DNA of 64,000 nt from Streptomyces djakartensis (GTDB lineage: Bacteria; Actinomycetota; Actinomycetes; Streptomycetales; Streptomycetaceae), in assembly GCF_014651075.1 (NCBI RefSeq), contig NZ_BMWE01000003.1, positions 62,001 through 126,000 of the forward strand. Reading direction: 5' to 3'. A model generated the notes under the pieces. It searched no databases and was not told the DNA's origin. It saw only the letters and a list, made by a program, of their open reading frames with translations. Positions 24,478 through 32,260 of this stretch are shown piece after piece. The stretch's first letter is position 1. Every line of letters starts with the position of its first letter. The translations under genes and the position numbers were made by a program.

Positions 24478-24744
24478 ATGGAACAGATAACAGTGCGCAG
24501 CAGGGCCAGGGTCCCTGCGATCACGTGCGGTAGCGGCGCGACCAGTTCGCGTCTCGACCGCCACCTCTCGGTGCTGGCGGGACCCGCCGTCCCGCAGCGG
24601 GAGACGGTCGAGGCGACATCGCTGATGCGCGAACTGACCGCGCGCCGGCCGCACGACCGCAGTGGCAGGGGTGCGCGCGTGCGCCGCGTCTCGCTCTTCG
24701 CGCCGCTGCGCCGACTGCGCCGTTCGTTGTTCGGCGGCAGGTAG
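24478..24744 (+). CDS. Small conserved-looking basic protein, 88 residues
   Basis: ATG 24478 follows GGGGAG at a normal distance. The product starts MEQITVRSRARVPAITCGSG, continues SSRLDRHLSVLAGPAVPQRE and ends in RLRRSLFGGR. It is basic, has no signal peptide or membrane helix, and has one Cys. I recall similar short proteins in other Streptomyces, but name no function. A palindromic GGTTAACC lies at 24432-24439. It stands alone between the anti-sigma gene and the ABC permease. Confidence 0.65.
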   Translation: MEQITVRSRARVPAITCGSGATSSRLDRHLSVLAGPAVPQRETVEATSLMRELTARRPHDRSGRGARVRRVSLFAPLRRLRRSLFGGR

Positions 24745-24918
24745 GGGCCCGCGCTCGGGCGGTCGCACCGTCCTGGTGCGGCGCCGCGCACTCGTCGTCC
24801 GTCATCCCCGCGGTACGCAGCGGCGCCAGGAGTGTTCCCGAGCGCGGTACGCCCCCTGTCGGTGCCTCTCCCCGCCCGGCAGTGACCGGGGGCGACGTCC
24901 GCGGCAGCGGACGCCCGT

Positions 24919-25701
24919 TCAGCGCTCGCCGTGTGCGTACTGACGCACGGCCAGCGGCACGAACACCCCGAGCAGCACGGCGCACCACACGACAGACCCC
25001 GCGACGGGGTGGGCCACCGGCCAGGCCGCCCCGTCGGGCACCGGCGCGTTGCCGAACAGGTCCCGCAGGGCCGTCGCCACCGCGCTGATCGGATTCCACT
25101 CGGCGACCGTCCGCAGCCAGCCCGGCAGTCCGTCGGCCGGGATGTACGCGCTGGACAGCAGCGGCAGCAGGAACGTCGCCCCGCCCAGTTGGCCGGCCGC
25201 CTCCTCGTTGCGGGTGAGCAGGCCGAGGTAGATCCCGGCCCAGGTGCAGGCGAAGCGGAACAGCATCAGCAGCGCGAGCGCCCCCACCGCTTCGAGCGCG
25301 CTCCCCTCGACCCGCCAGCCCACCGCGAGGCCCACCAGCAGGAACGGCACCGTCCCGACAGCGGTGGCCACCAGGTCCGCGGCGGCCTGCCCCAGCGGTA
25401 CGGCCGCCCGGCTCATCGGTAGCGTGCGGAAGCGGTTCGTCACGCCCCGGTGCGTGTCCTGGGCCGCCTGGAACATGCCTGCCATGATCCCGCCCGAGGC
25501 GGTCGCCACCAGCAGGCCCGGCACGAGGAACGACCGGTACGCCTCGCCCGGTACCGCCAGCGCGCTGCCGAAGACGTAGCCGAAGAACAGCAGCATGCTG
25601 ATCGGCATGGTCTGGGTGAGGATCAGCAGGCCCGGGTTGTTCCGCAGCCGCAGCAGCTGGCGGCCCAGCATCGCGGTCCCGTGGTACGCCAGCATGCTCA
25701 T
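24919..25701 (-). CDS. ABC-2 type permease (DrrB-like)
   Basis: A 260-residue membrane protein with six hydrophobic segments (LLILTQTMPISMLLFFGYVF, FLVPGLLVATASGGIMAGMF, VGTVPFLLVGLAVGW, ALLMLFRFACTWAGIYLGLL, FLLPLLSSAYIPAD, VVWCAVLLGVFVPLAV). The motif LPGWLRTVAEWNPISAV near the end is the ABC-2 signature. It pairs with the ATPase whose stop overlaps its ATG (ATGA, 25698-25701). Together they form a drug- or lipid-type exporter of the daunorubicin-resistance family. The substrate is unknown. Confidence 0.9.
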   Translation of the reverse strand: MSMLAYHGTAMLGRQLLRLRNNPGLLILTQTMPISMLLFFGYVFGSALAVPGEAYRSFLVPGLLVATASGGIMAGMFQAAQDTHRGVTNRFRTLPMSRAAVPLGQAAADLVATAVGTVPFLLVGLAVGWRVEGSALEAVGALALLMLFRFACTWAGIYLGLLTRNEEAAGQLGGATFLLPLLSSAYIPADGLPGWLRTVAEWNPISAVATALRDLFGNAPVPDGAAWPVAHPVAGSVVWCAVLLGVFVPLAVRQYAHGER

Positions 25702-26684
25702 GCGGCACGCTCCTTCTCGTCGGTCGTCCCGGTCGCCCCGGTCGTCTCGGGCGGCGTGGTCTCCGTCAGGCGCAGGAACACGTCGTCGAGGGTCGGCGGA
25801 CGCAGGCTCACGTCGAGCAGCGGCACGCCCGCCGTGTCCAGGGCACGCACCAGCAGCGGGATCGTGAGCGTCGGGTCCTTGCTGACCGCGCCGACGGCGT
25901 TGCGCTCGTGGTCGAACGACGGCTGCGCGCCCGTCAGCCGGTCGAGCACGGCCGCCGCCCTCGCAAGGGTGTCCGTGTCCGGCACGACGACCTCGGCGTG
26001 CGCCCCGACCAGCGACTTGAGCTGCGCCGGAGACCCGGTGTGGGTGACCCGGCCCCGGTCCACCAGGGCGATGTCGTCGGCCAGTTGGTCGGCCTCCTCC
26101 AGGTACTGCGTGGTGAGCAGCACCGTCGTGCCCTCGGCGGTCAGACCGCGCACCACGTCCCATATGAGCGTGCGGCTGACCGGGTCGAGGCCGGTCGTCG
26201 GCTCGTCCAGGAACAGCACGTCGGGGCGGCGGACCAGGCTCGCCGCGAGGTCCAGGCGGCGGCGCATGCCGCCGGACCAGGTGGACGCGGGGCGGTCGGC
26301 GGCCTCGGTCAGACCGAAGCGGTCGAGGAGCTCCGCGGTCCGTCCGGCCGGGCCGCGCACCCGGTGCAGCCGGCCGAACAGCCGGAGGTTCTGGCGTCCG
26401 GTGAGGTCCTCGTCGATCGAGGTGCCCTGCCCGGTGACGCTGATCCTCTCGCGTACGGCGGCGGCCTCGCGGACGAGGTCGTGCCCCGCGACCCGGGCCG
26501 AGCCGGCGTCCGGCCGCAGCAGCGTGGTCAGCAGCCGTACCGCCGTGGTCTTGCCCGCCCCGTTCGGCCCGAGGATCCCGCAGACCGACCCCTCGGGGAC
26601 CGCCAGGTCGAGCCCGCGCAGGGCACGGACCTCCCCGAAGCGCTTCTCCAGACCTTCACTAAGTACAGCGTACGTAGAAGTCAT
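25698..26684 (-). CDS. ABC exporter ATP-binding subunit (DrrA-like)
   Basis: A 328-residue nucleotide-binding protein: Walker A GILGPNGAGKTTAVRLL, Q-loop region, signature WSGGMRRRLDLAASL, Walker B VLFLDEPTTGLDPVSR, switch His in LLTTQYLEEADQL, and the C-terminal DrrA domain (RPPTLDDVFLRLT). ATG 26684 starts MTSTYAVL; an in-frame extension upstream would run through the operator. It is translationally coupled to the permease, and divergent from a TetR regulator across two palindromic operators, one of them just before this start codon, so it should be repressed by that TetR. Confidence 0.93.
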   Translation of the reverse strand: MTSTYAVLSEGLEKRFGEVRALRGLDLAVPEGSVCGILGPNGAGKTTAVRLLTTLLRPDAGSARVAGHDLVREAAAVRERISVTGQGTSIDEDLTGRQNLRLFGRLHRVRGPAGRTAELLDRFGLTEAADRPASTWSGGMRRRLDLAASLVRRPDVLFLDEPTTGLDPVSRTLIWDVVRGLTAEGTTVLLTTQYLEEADQLADDIALVDRGRVTHTGSPAQLKSLVGAHAEVVVPDTDTLARAAAVLDRLTGAQPSFDHERNAVGAVSKDPTLTIPLLVRALDTAGVPLLDVSLRPPTLDDVFLRLTETTPPETTGATGTTDEKERAA

Positions 26685-26719
26685 GGCACGACCATAGCGC
26701 ACTACGTACGCTGTACGTA
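26660..26719. promoter_or_regulatory. Paired TetR operators in the ABC exporter/TetR divergent region
   Basis: The 17-base palindrome TACGTAC-GCT-GTACGTA is perfect at 26703-26719. A second copy at 26660-26676 (TAAGTAC-AGC-GTACGTA) has one mismatch. Seen differently, the 15-mer GTACAGCGTACGTAG at 26663-26677 is exactly inverted at 26702-26716. The left copy lies inside the first codons of the ATPase gene and the right one 29 bases before the TetR ATG, so one dimer pair could block both promoters. Confidence 0.85.
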
Positions 26720-26747
26720 ACTAGGATGGTGGCCGAGGTGATGATCG

Positions 26748-27464
26748 ATGGCAGGCCGAGCGGCCGTACCCGAGGTGATCTGGGCGCGCCCCGAGCGCAC
26801 CGGCCGTGGGCCGAAACCGGCGTTCACCCGCGCCGACATCGCGGCGGCGGCCGTGCGGATCGCGGACGCGCAGGGGCTGGACGGGGTCACCATGCGGCAC
26901 GTCGCCGCGGAGCTGGGCTGCGGCACGATGTCGCTGTACAACTACGTCCCCCGCAAGGAGGACCTGTACGAGCTGATGATCGACGCCGTCGGCGCCGAGC
27001 ACGAGATGTTCGAGCCCACGGGCGACTGGCGCGCGGACATGCTCCGCAACGCCGAGGAGACGCGCGCCATCATGCACCGCCACACCTGGGTGCCGCGCCT
27101 GATGCCGGGGGTGTTCGGCTTCAGCCCCAACACCCTGCGCTATCTGGAGCACTGCCTGGCCTGCCTCGAACCGCTCGACGTGCCGGCCGGCACGAAGACG
27201 GAGCTGATCGCGCTGCTCAACGGAGTGGTGACGACGTACACGGGCAACGAGATCGCGACCGCCGAACGCGCCCGCGCGATGCCGTGGTCGGCGGAGGAGG
27301 AGAACGCGGTCCGCATGGCCTACCTGGGCAGCCAGATCGCCACCGGCGCGTATCCCCGGATGACCGCGGCCTTCACGGAGCAGAGCGGCCCCGTCGACCT
27401 GGAGGCGGTGTTCCGGCGCGCCCTCGAACGGATCCTGGACGCCTTCGACCCCGATCTGCGCTAG
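26748..27464 (+). CDS. TetR-family repressor of the adjacent ABC exporter
   Basis: A 238-residue regulator. The helix-turn-helix is at about residues 27-72 (FTRADIAAAAVRIADAQGLD, MRHVAAELGCGTMSLYNYV), followed by a TetR_C-type ligand domain (GFSPNTLRYLEHCLACLE, GSQIATGAYPRMTAAF). ATG 26748 is the first usable start, with GAGGTG 7 bases upstream and an in-frame stop just before. Divergence from the DrrAB-like exporter and two matching operators between them point to substrate-induced export. The 3' end overlaps the convergent Type ISP gene by 4 bases. Confidence 0.92.
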   Translation: MAGRAAVPEVIWARPERTGRGPKPAFTRADIAAAAVRIADAQGLDGVTMRHVAAELGCGTMSLYNYVPRKEDLYELMIDAVGAEHEMFEPTGDWRADMLRNAEETRAIMHRHTWVPRLMPGVFGFSPNTLRYLEHCLACLEPLDVPAGTKTELIALLNGVVTTYTGNEIATAERARAMPWSAEEENAVRMAYLGSQIATGAYPRMTAAFTEQSGPVDLEAVFRRALERILDAFDPDLR

Positions 27465-28606
27465 AGCAGCGCCAGTTGACCCTCCGGGCCCTCCTCGGGA
27501 CCCTCCAGTACCGACGCGGGGCGGCGGGCCGTGCCCGGCACCGGGAGGACGCCCGCCGTGCGCAGGTCCGCGGCCGTGACCGGGTCGGCGATGTCCGGCT
27601 CTTCCAAGGGGCGCAGTTCCGCGAGGAGCGCGAGGACGGTGATCAGCTCCAGCAGCTCCGATGTCCAGGCCTGGGGCCAGGTGGCGGGACGGATCGCCGC
27701 CAGTGTGCCCGGCTCGGGGGCGGCGACGCGGGTCGCGAACCACTCCTGCAGGACGCGCACCCCGCCCACCTCGAAGTCCCAGGCCTCCGGCGGCACCGGG
27801 GAGATACGGCCCTCGTCCAGGAACAGCGCCTCCTCGTCCCGGTCGTAGCGCAGCGCCACCGGCCGGGAGGGCAGCGGGGCACGGACGTAGGGCCGGCGGC
27901 CGCCGGGGAGCTTCGGGCGATCGCCGTCGCGGCGCATCAGCCACAGCAGCCGGTGACCCAGTTCGAGGCCCCGTTCCCACGCCCCGGCGTCGCCGGTGAG
28001 GGGAACCGTGAGGTCCGGGCGGGCCGTCGCCGTGATCCACGCCAGTACGTCCAGCGGCGTCGGGGTGCTGCCCAGGCGGGCGCCGAGGTGCTCCAGCAGC
28101 CCGGGCGCCAGGTTCGGTTCCCGACCGCCCGGGCGCCGGAACAGCGGACGGACGCGGCCGGGGCGGAGCAGCGGCAGCAGTGAGGTGACCAGGAGGCCTT
28201 CGGGCGCCTCCACCACGAATGCCTGCCGCCCGTCCGCCACTCGCCACAGCTCCGGGCGGGGTGCGTCGATCAGCCGTTGGTCGGGGATCAGCCACTGCTC
28301 GTCGAAGGGCGCGTACAGCACACGCACCGGCTCCGGGCAGGGGCCCGAGGCGCGGACCAGTTTCTCCGTGCCGCTGCCGTTCTGACCGGGCAACTGGCCG
28401 ACCGCCGTGGTCAGACCGCGTGAACGGCTCGGCTCGAACAGGGCCTCACGGTCGGGCCCCTCGGCCTTCACCAAGGCTTCCCAGCGGGCCTTCAGGGACG
28501 CCGGATCGGGGCCCGCCGGCCACCCGCGGCCGAGCCGCGGCGGTGCGACGGACCACGGCATGAGATCCGCCAGCGGCGGAGCGTCGTCGTGCGTCACGCT
28601 GGGCAT
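27461..28606 (-). CDS. Orphan Type ISP C-terminal specificity-domain protein
   Basis: A 381-residue soluble protein beginning MPSVTHDDAPPLADLMPWSV. Motifs PCPEPVRVLYAPFDEQWLIPD, RPLFRRPGGREPNLAPGLLE, LPGGRRPYVRAPLP and AIRPATWPQAWTSELLELI match the C-terminal specificity domain of LlaGI-like Type ISP restriction-modification enzymes. Streptomyces homologues of this size are usually labelled type ISP enzymes, yet no helicase, nuclease or methyltransferase motif is present. A stand-alone DNA-binding or other repurposed role is likely. It starts 26 bases after the GntR stop, so it may belong to the hmgA-gntR operon. The frame is open far upstream through hmgA, but only this part has coding character. 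Confidence 0.75.
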   Translation of the reverse strand: MPSVTHDDAPPLADLMPWSVAPPRLGRGWPAGPDPASLKARWEALVKAEGPDREALFEPSRSRGLTTAVGQLPGQNGSGTEKLVRASGPCPEPVRVLYAPFDEQWLIPDQRLIDAPRPELWRVADGRQAFVVEAPEGLLVTSLLPLLRPGRVRPLFRRPGGREPNLAPGLLEHLGARLGSTPTPLDVLAWITATARPDLTVPLTGDAGAWERGLELGHRLLWLMRRDGDRPKLPGGRRPYVRAPLPSRPVALRYDRDEEALFLDEGRISPVPPEAWDFEVGGVRVLQEWFATRVAAPEPGTLAAIRPATWPQAWTSELLELITVLALLAELRPLEEPDIADPVTAADLRTAGVLPVPGTARRPASVLEGPEEGPEGQLALL

Positions 28607-28632
28607 CGTACGGTGTGGCTCCGGCCCGCGGG

Positions 28633-29382
28633 TCAGGTGGCTTCGAGCGTCACCGTGAAGGAGAAGCGGTCCCCCCGGTACTGGATGACGGCCACGTCCA
28701 GGGGCCTGCCCCCGGCGTCGTAGGTGATGCCCGTGTAGTGCAGGATCGGGCTGAGCAGCGGCACCTGGAGCAGCTTCGCCGTCTCCGGGTCGGCCAGCCG
28801 CGCCTCCACGGTGTCCGTGATCCGGCCGATGTCCGCCCCGACCACGTCCCGCAGCACTTTCGTCATGGGCCACCGGACGAGGTCGCCGAGGTCGATCCTC
28901 GCGGCCAGTTCGGGACGGACGTAGTTGCGGGCGTGATTCGTCGGCTCCCCGGTCCGCTCGTCGCCGCGCAGCCGGTGGTACGTCGCCACCTCGGGCACAT
29001 CCGGGAAGAACTCGGCGAGTTCGCCGGGTACCGGGGCGCAGCCGTGGTCCAGCAGTTCCGTCGTCATGCCGGACTGCTGTGCCACGATCGCGTCCACCGA
29101 GCCCAGCAGGCGGACCGGGGAGCCCCGCCGCGCATGCGGCTCGATGAAGGTGCCGCGGCGCCGGTGGCGCGTGATCAGCCCCTCCTCCTCCAGCTCCTTC
29201 AGCGCCTGCCGCATGGTCAGCACGCTCACGCCGTAGTGCCCGGCCAGCTGCTCCTCGGTGGGCAGGCGCAGCGGGTCCTGGGGCGAGCGGCCGAGGATCG
29301 AGGCGCGCAGCGACTGCGACACCTGATACCAGAGCGGCAGCTTGCGGTTCAGGACGATCGAGTCCGGGGCGAAGGAGGTCAC
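28633..29382 (-). CDS. GntR/HutC-family regulator with UTRA domain
   Basis: A 249-residue regulator. The N-terminal winged helix (LPLWYQVSQSLRASILGR, LPTEEQLAGHYGVSVLTMRQ, EEGLITRHRRRGTFI) is followed by a UTRA ligand domain from about residue 95 (YHRLRGDERTGEPTNHARNY, PILHYTGITYDAGGRPLDVA). GTG 29382 is the start. It lies 27 bases downstream of hmgA and 26 upstream of the Type ISP gene, all leftward. By context it may sense an aromatic catabolite and control hmgA; HutC-type proteins often regulate their own operon. Confidence 0.88.
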   Translation of the reverse strand: MTSFAPDSIVLNRKLPLWYQVSQSLRASILGRSPQDPLRLPTEEQLAGHYGVSVLTMRQALKELEEEGLITRHRRRGTFIEPHARRGSPVRLLGSVDAIVAQQSGMTTELLDHGCAPVPGELAEFFPDVPEVATYHRLRGDERTGEPTNHARNYVRPELAARIDLGDLVRWPMTKVLRDVVGADIGRITDTVEARLADPETAKLLQVPLLSPILHYTGITYDAGGRPLDVAVIQYRGDRFSFTVTLEAT

Positions 29383-29409
29383 GGGTCATCCGTACCGGTT
29401 GGGAAATGA

Positions 29410-30762
29410 TCAGTGCAAGGGGTTGAAGTGCCGCTCCAGGCCCCGCCAGACGTCGTCGTAGCGCGGTTGCAGGTTCTCCGCCCCGGCGGCGTGCGGCGTC
29501 AGGGTCAGGGGCCAGCGGGTCTCGAACATGAACGCCAGGCCGTCGTCGAGCTTCTGCGGCTTCAGTTCGGCGGAGCTCGCACGGTCGAAGGTCTCCCGGT
29601 CGGGGCCGTGCGCCGACATCATGTTGTGCAGCGAGCCGCCGCCCGGGAGGAACCCTTCCGCTTTCGCGTCGTACGCGCCTTCGATCAGCCCCATGTACTC
29701 GCTCATCACGTTCCGGTGGAAGTACGGCGGCCGGAAGGTGTCCTCGCCCACCAGCCAGCGCGGCGCGAACACCACGAAGTCCACGCCCGCCAGTCCCGGG
29801 GTGTCCGACGGGGACGTCAGCACCGTGAAGATCGACGGGTCCGGGTGGTCGTAGGTGATGGTGCCGAGGGCGTTGAACCGGCGCAGGTCGTAGACGTACG
29901 GCACATGGTTGCCGTGCCAGGCGACGACATCGAGCGGGGAGTGGTCGTAGGTGGCCGTCCAGAGGTTGCCGCAGAACTTGTTCACCACCTCCACCGGGCC
30001 CTCGACGTCCTCGTAGGCGGCGACCGGGGCGCAGAAGTCCCGGGCGTTGGCGAGTCCGTTCGCGCCGATCGGACCCAGGTCCGGCAGGCGGAAGGGGGCG
30101 CCGTAGTTCTCGCACACATAGCCGCGGGCCGACTCGTCGAGGAGCTCCACACGGAAGCGGACCCCACGCGGGACGAGTGCGACATGGCCCGGCTCCGCGT
30201 GGAGCAGACCGAACTCGGTGCGCAGCAGCAGCCCGCCGCGCTCCGGGACGATCAGCAGCTCGCCGTCGGCGTCGCTGAACACCCGGTCCATCGAGGCGTT
30301 GGCGGTGTACAGATGCACGGCGACGCCGGTGCGCTGGGTCGCGTCGCCGTTGCCGCCCAGGGTCCACAGGCCGGCCAGCCAGTCGGTTCCGGGGGCCGGG
30401 TCGGGAAGGGGGCTCCAGCGAAGGCGGTTGGGGTCGGGCACGGCCTGGGTGAAGGGAGCGGTGGCGACCGTGCCGTTGGGGATCCGGGTGAACGCCGGGT
30501 GCGCGGCCGAGGGGCGGATCCGGTACAGCCACGAGCGGCGGTTGTGCGCCCGGGGCTCGGTGAACGCCGTGCCGCTCAGCTGTTCCGCGTACAGCCCGAG
30601 CGGGGCCCGCTGGGGCGAGTTGCGGCCCACGGGCAGCGCGCCCGGGACGGCCTCGGAGCTGTGCTCGTTGCCGAAGCCGGAGAGATAGGTCAGCCCTTCG
30701 GCGGTCTTCCGCGCTCCGTCGCGCTCGAACGCGCTCGCGCGGGTGATACCCCCATCGCCCAT
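29410..30762 (-). CDS. hmgA: Homogentisate 1,2-dioxygenase
   Basis: A 450-residue enzyme of normal length. Opens homogentisate to maleylacetoacetate in tyrosine and phenylalanine breakdown. Visible family blocks: [43 protein letters not shown], the C-terminal cupin with iron ligands in [18 protein letters not shown] (His and Glu) and [13 protein letters not shown] (His). ATG 30762 fits the family N-terminus. Fumarylacetoacetase and the isomerase are not in this window. It is first in a likely operon with a GntR regulator and a Type ISP domain protein; a short inverted repeat lies 26 bases upstream of the start. Confidence 0.96.
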   Translation of the reverse strand: MGDGGITRASAFERDGARKTAEGLTYLSGFGNEHSSEAVPGALPVGRNSPQRAPLGLYAEQLSGTAFTEPRAHNRRSWLYRIRPSAAHPAFTRIPNGTVATAPFTQAVPDPNRLRWSPLPDPAPGTDWLAGLWTLGGNGDATQRTGVAVHLYTANASMDRVFSDADGELLIVPERGGLLLRTEFGLLHAEPGHVALVPRGVRFRVELLDESARGYVCENYGAPFRLPDLGPIGANGLANARDFCAPVAAYEDVEGPVEVVNKFCGNLWTATYDHSPLDVVAWHGNHVPYVYDLRRFNALGTITYDHPDPSIFTVLTSPSDTPGLAGVDFVVFAPRWLVGEDTFRPPYFHRNVMSEYMGLIEGAYDAKAEGFLPGGGSLHNMMSAHGPDRETFDRASSAELKPQKLDDGLAFMFETRWPLTLTPHAAGAENLQPRYDDVWRGLERHFNPLH

Positions 30763-30787
30763 GATCGCTGCTCCCTTGCGGTCCGAT

Positions 30788-30807
30788 TCCTATGCGACAC
30801 CGTAGGA
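30788..30807. promoter_or_regulatory. Inverted repeat in the hmgA promoter
   Basis: TCCTA (30788-30792) and TAGGA (30803-30807) are inverted around 10 bases, within an AT-richer patch just upstream of hmgA. It is a candidate operator for the GntR regulator at 28633, but the arms are short. Confidence 0.3.
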
Positions 30808-30925
30808 TTGCGATTTCCGCGACGCAAGGGGGACGCGCGCTCCGGGGCTCATCCTCTCGACGGAGGACCGGGAACCCGACTTCAGGACGATCCGCCGAAC
30901 CGGACGAGCGTTCTACGCTCCCGGC

Positions 30926-31531
30926 ATGTCATGGACGCGGGGATTTCACGCCGCGCTCGCGGTCTGTGTCCTCCTGGCCGGATCCGCGGGCTGCGGCTCC
31001 GGGGGCACCGGGGAGGACGCGGTGTCGCCCACGCCGGTGGGCGGACTGCCGGAGGGCCGCGGCACGGACGGGCGCGCCTACCGTGAGGTGGAGCAGGAGA
31101 GCGCCCCCGGCGTCGGCATCGAGGTCCAGCCGGACACCGGCGGCGGCTGGGAGGTACGGCTGACCGTGCGGAGGTTCCGCTTCTCGCCGGCCGGGGCGGC
31201 GGGCCGCGCGGTGGCCGGACGCGGTCTCGCGCACCTCTACGTCGACGGCCGTCTCGTCGCCCGGCTCCGCACGCCCGAGTACCGTCTCGCGGGCCGACTG
31301 GTGCCGCGCGGCACCCACCACGTCACGGCCCGCCTCCACGCCGACGACGGGACGGTGTGGGCGGTGGACGGCGCACCCGTGGAGAACACGGCCGACATCA
31401 CCGCGTCCGCGCCCGGGCCGGGCCCGGCGTCGGGCGCGGACGTCCGGCGCCAGTCGCCGCCGCAGGCCACGGACGCGCGGCGGCGGGCCGGGGGGCGAGG
31501 TTCACCGGACCGCGCCGGAAAGGCATCATGA
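30926..31531 (+). CDS. Predicted lipoprotein of unknown function
   Basis: A 201-residue protein with a lipoprotein signal: basic start, hydrophobic core VCVLLAGSAGC, Cys at residue 23 (a slightly loose lipobox with Ser at -3). The mature part has a compact beta-like region (GGWEVRLTVRRFRFSPAG, HLYVDGRLVARLRTPEYRL, RGTHHVTARLHADDGTVWAV) with conserved His and Tyr, then a low-complexity tail. I do not recognise a named family. Its stop overlaps the next ATG (ATGA at 31528-31531), pairing it with a TetR regulator. Confidence 0.75.
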   Translation: MSWTRGFHAALAVCVLLAGSAGCGSGGTGEDAVSPTPVGGLPEGRGTDGRAYREVEQESAPGVGIEVQPDTGGGWEVRLTVRRFRFSPAGAAGRAVAGRGLAHLYVDGRLVARLRTPEYRLAGRLVPRGTHHVTARLHADDGTVWAVDGAPVENTADITASAPGPGPASGADVRRQSPPQATDARRRAGGRGSPDRAGKAS

Positions 31532-32142
31532 AGCCCGTGCCCCAAGCGACATCGCTCCGTCGTGCGCCCGTGCAGCGGCGCAGTGCCGAACGCCTGACCA
31601 GGATCCTCGACGCCTGCGCCGACCTCCTCGACGAGGTCGGCTACGACGCGCTGAGCACCCGCGCCGTCGCCCAACGGGCCGGAGTCCCCATCGGCTCGGT
31701 CTACCGCTTCTTCGGCAACAAGCGGCAGATGGCCGACGCCCTGGCCCAGCGCAACCTCGAGCGGTACTCCGCACGCGTCACCCGGCGCCTGGCCGATGCC
31801 GGGGCGGGGGACTGGCGGGTGGCCATGGACGTCGTGCTCGACGAGTACCTGGAGATGAAGCGCTCCGCCCCGGGCTTCTCCCTCGTCGACTTCGGCAACC
31901 AGATCCCGGTCGGGTCCCGCACCGAACCCAATCACCTGGTCGCCGACCGCCTCACCGGCCTCCTCTCCGGCTATCTCGGTCGCGAGCCCGACGAGGAGCT
32001 GCGCCGTGTCTTCCTCGTCGCCGTCGAGACCGCCGACACCCTGGTGCACCTGGCGTTCCGGGTCGCGCCGGACGGGGACCGCAAGGTCATCGAGGAGATG
32101 CGGCAGATGCTGCGGGCCTATCTGGGGCGGGTGCTCGACTGA
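31528..32142 (+). CDS. TetR-family regulator coupled to a lipoprotein gene
   Basis: A 204-residue protein. Helix-turn-helix at about residues 20-66 (RILDACADLLDEVGYDALST, VAQRAGVPIGSVYRFFGNK); the ligand domain follows (EMKRSAPGFSLVDFGNQIPV). ATG 31528 overlaps the lipoprotein stop. A CATACCG-GT-CGGTATG palindrome lies 54 bases past its end, before the molybdopterin oxidoreductase, and could be its site. No effector can be named. Confidence 0.88.
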   Translation: MKPVPQATSLRRAPVQRRSAERLTRILDACADLLDEVGYDALSTRAVAQRAGVPIGSVYRFFGNKRQMADALAQRNLERYSARVTRRLADAGAGDWRVAMDVVLDEYLEMKRSAPGFSLVDFGNQIPVGSRTEPNHLVADRLTGLLSGYLGREPDEELRRVFLVAVETADTLVHLAFRVAPDGDRKVIEEMRQMLRAYLGRVLD

Positions 32143-32196
32143 GGGCCTGCGGCCCGGGCCGGCGACTTCCCGGCCCTCAGGGGCTCCCGCGCGGTG

Positions 32197-32212
32197 CATA
32201 CCGGTCGGTATG
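32197..32212. promoter_or_regulatory. Perfect CATACCG-GT-CGGTATG palindrome before the molybdopterin oxidoreductase
   Basis: CATACCG (32197-32203), GT, CGGTATG (32206-32212); flanking G and C extend the match to 18 bases. It lies about 48 bases upstream of GTG 32261 and just after a TetR gene. Two imperfect relatives occur at 42226-42241 and 58778-58793. Confidence 0.7.
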
Positions 32213-32260
32213 CTCTCCGCGTCCGCGCGTCTGCCGCAGCCGCCGCCCCCGGGAGGACCC

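Noticed and set aside
27461..30532. A 1,023-codon leftward frame over hmgA and the GntR gene.
   Set aside because: The part above 28606 is antisense-frame noise over two well-identified genes; the Type ISP protein starts at ATG 28606 after a normal gap.
29413..31086. A 557-codon rightward frame opposite hmgA.
   Set aside because: It lies wholly on the reverse strand of hmgA and its promoter; no motifs.
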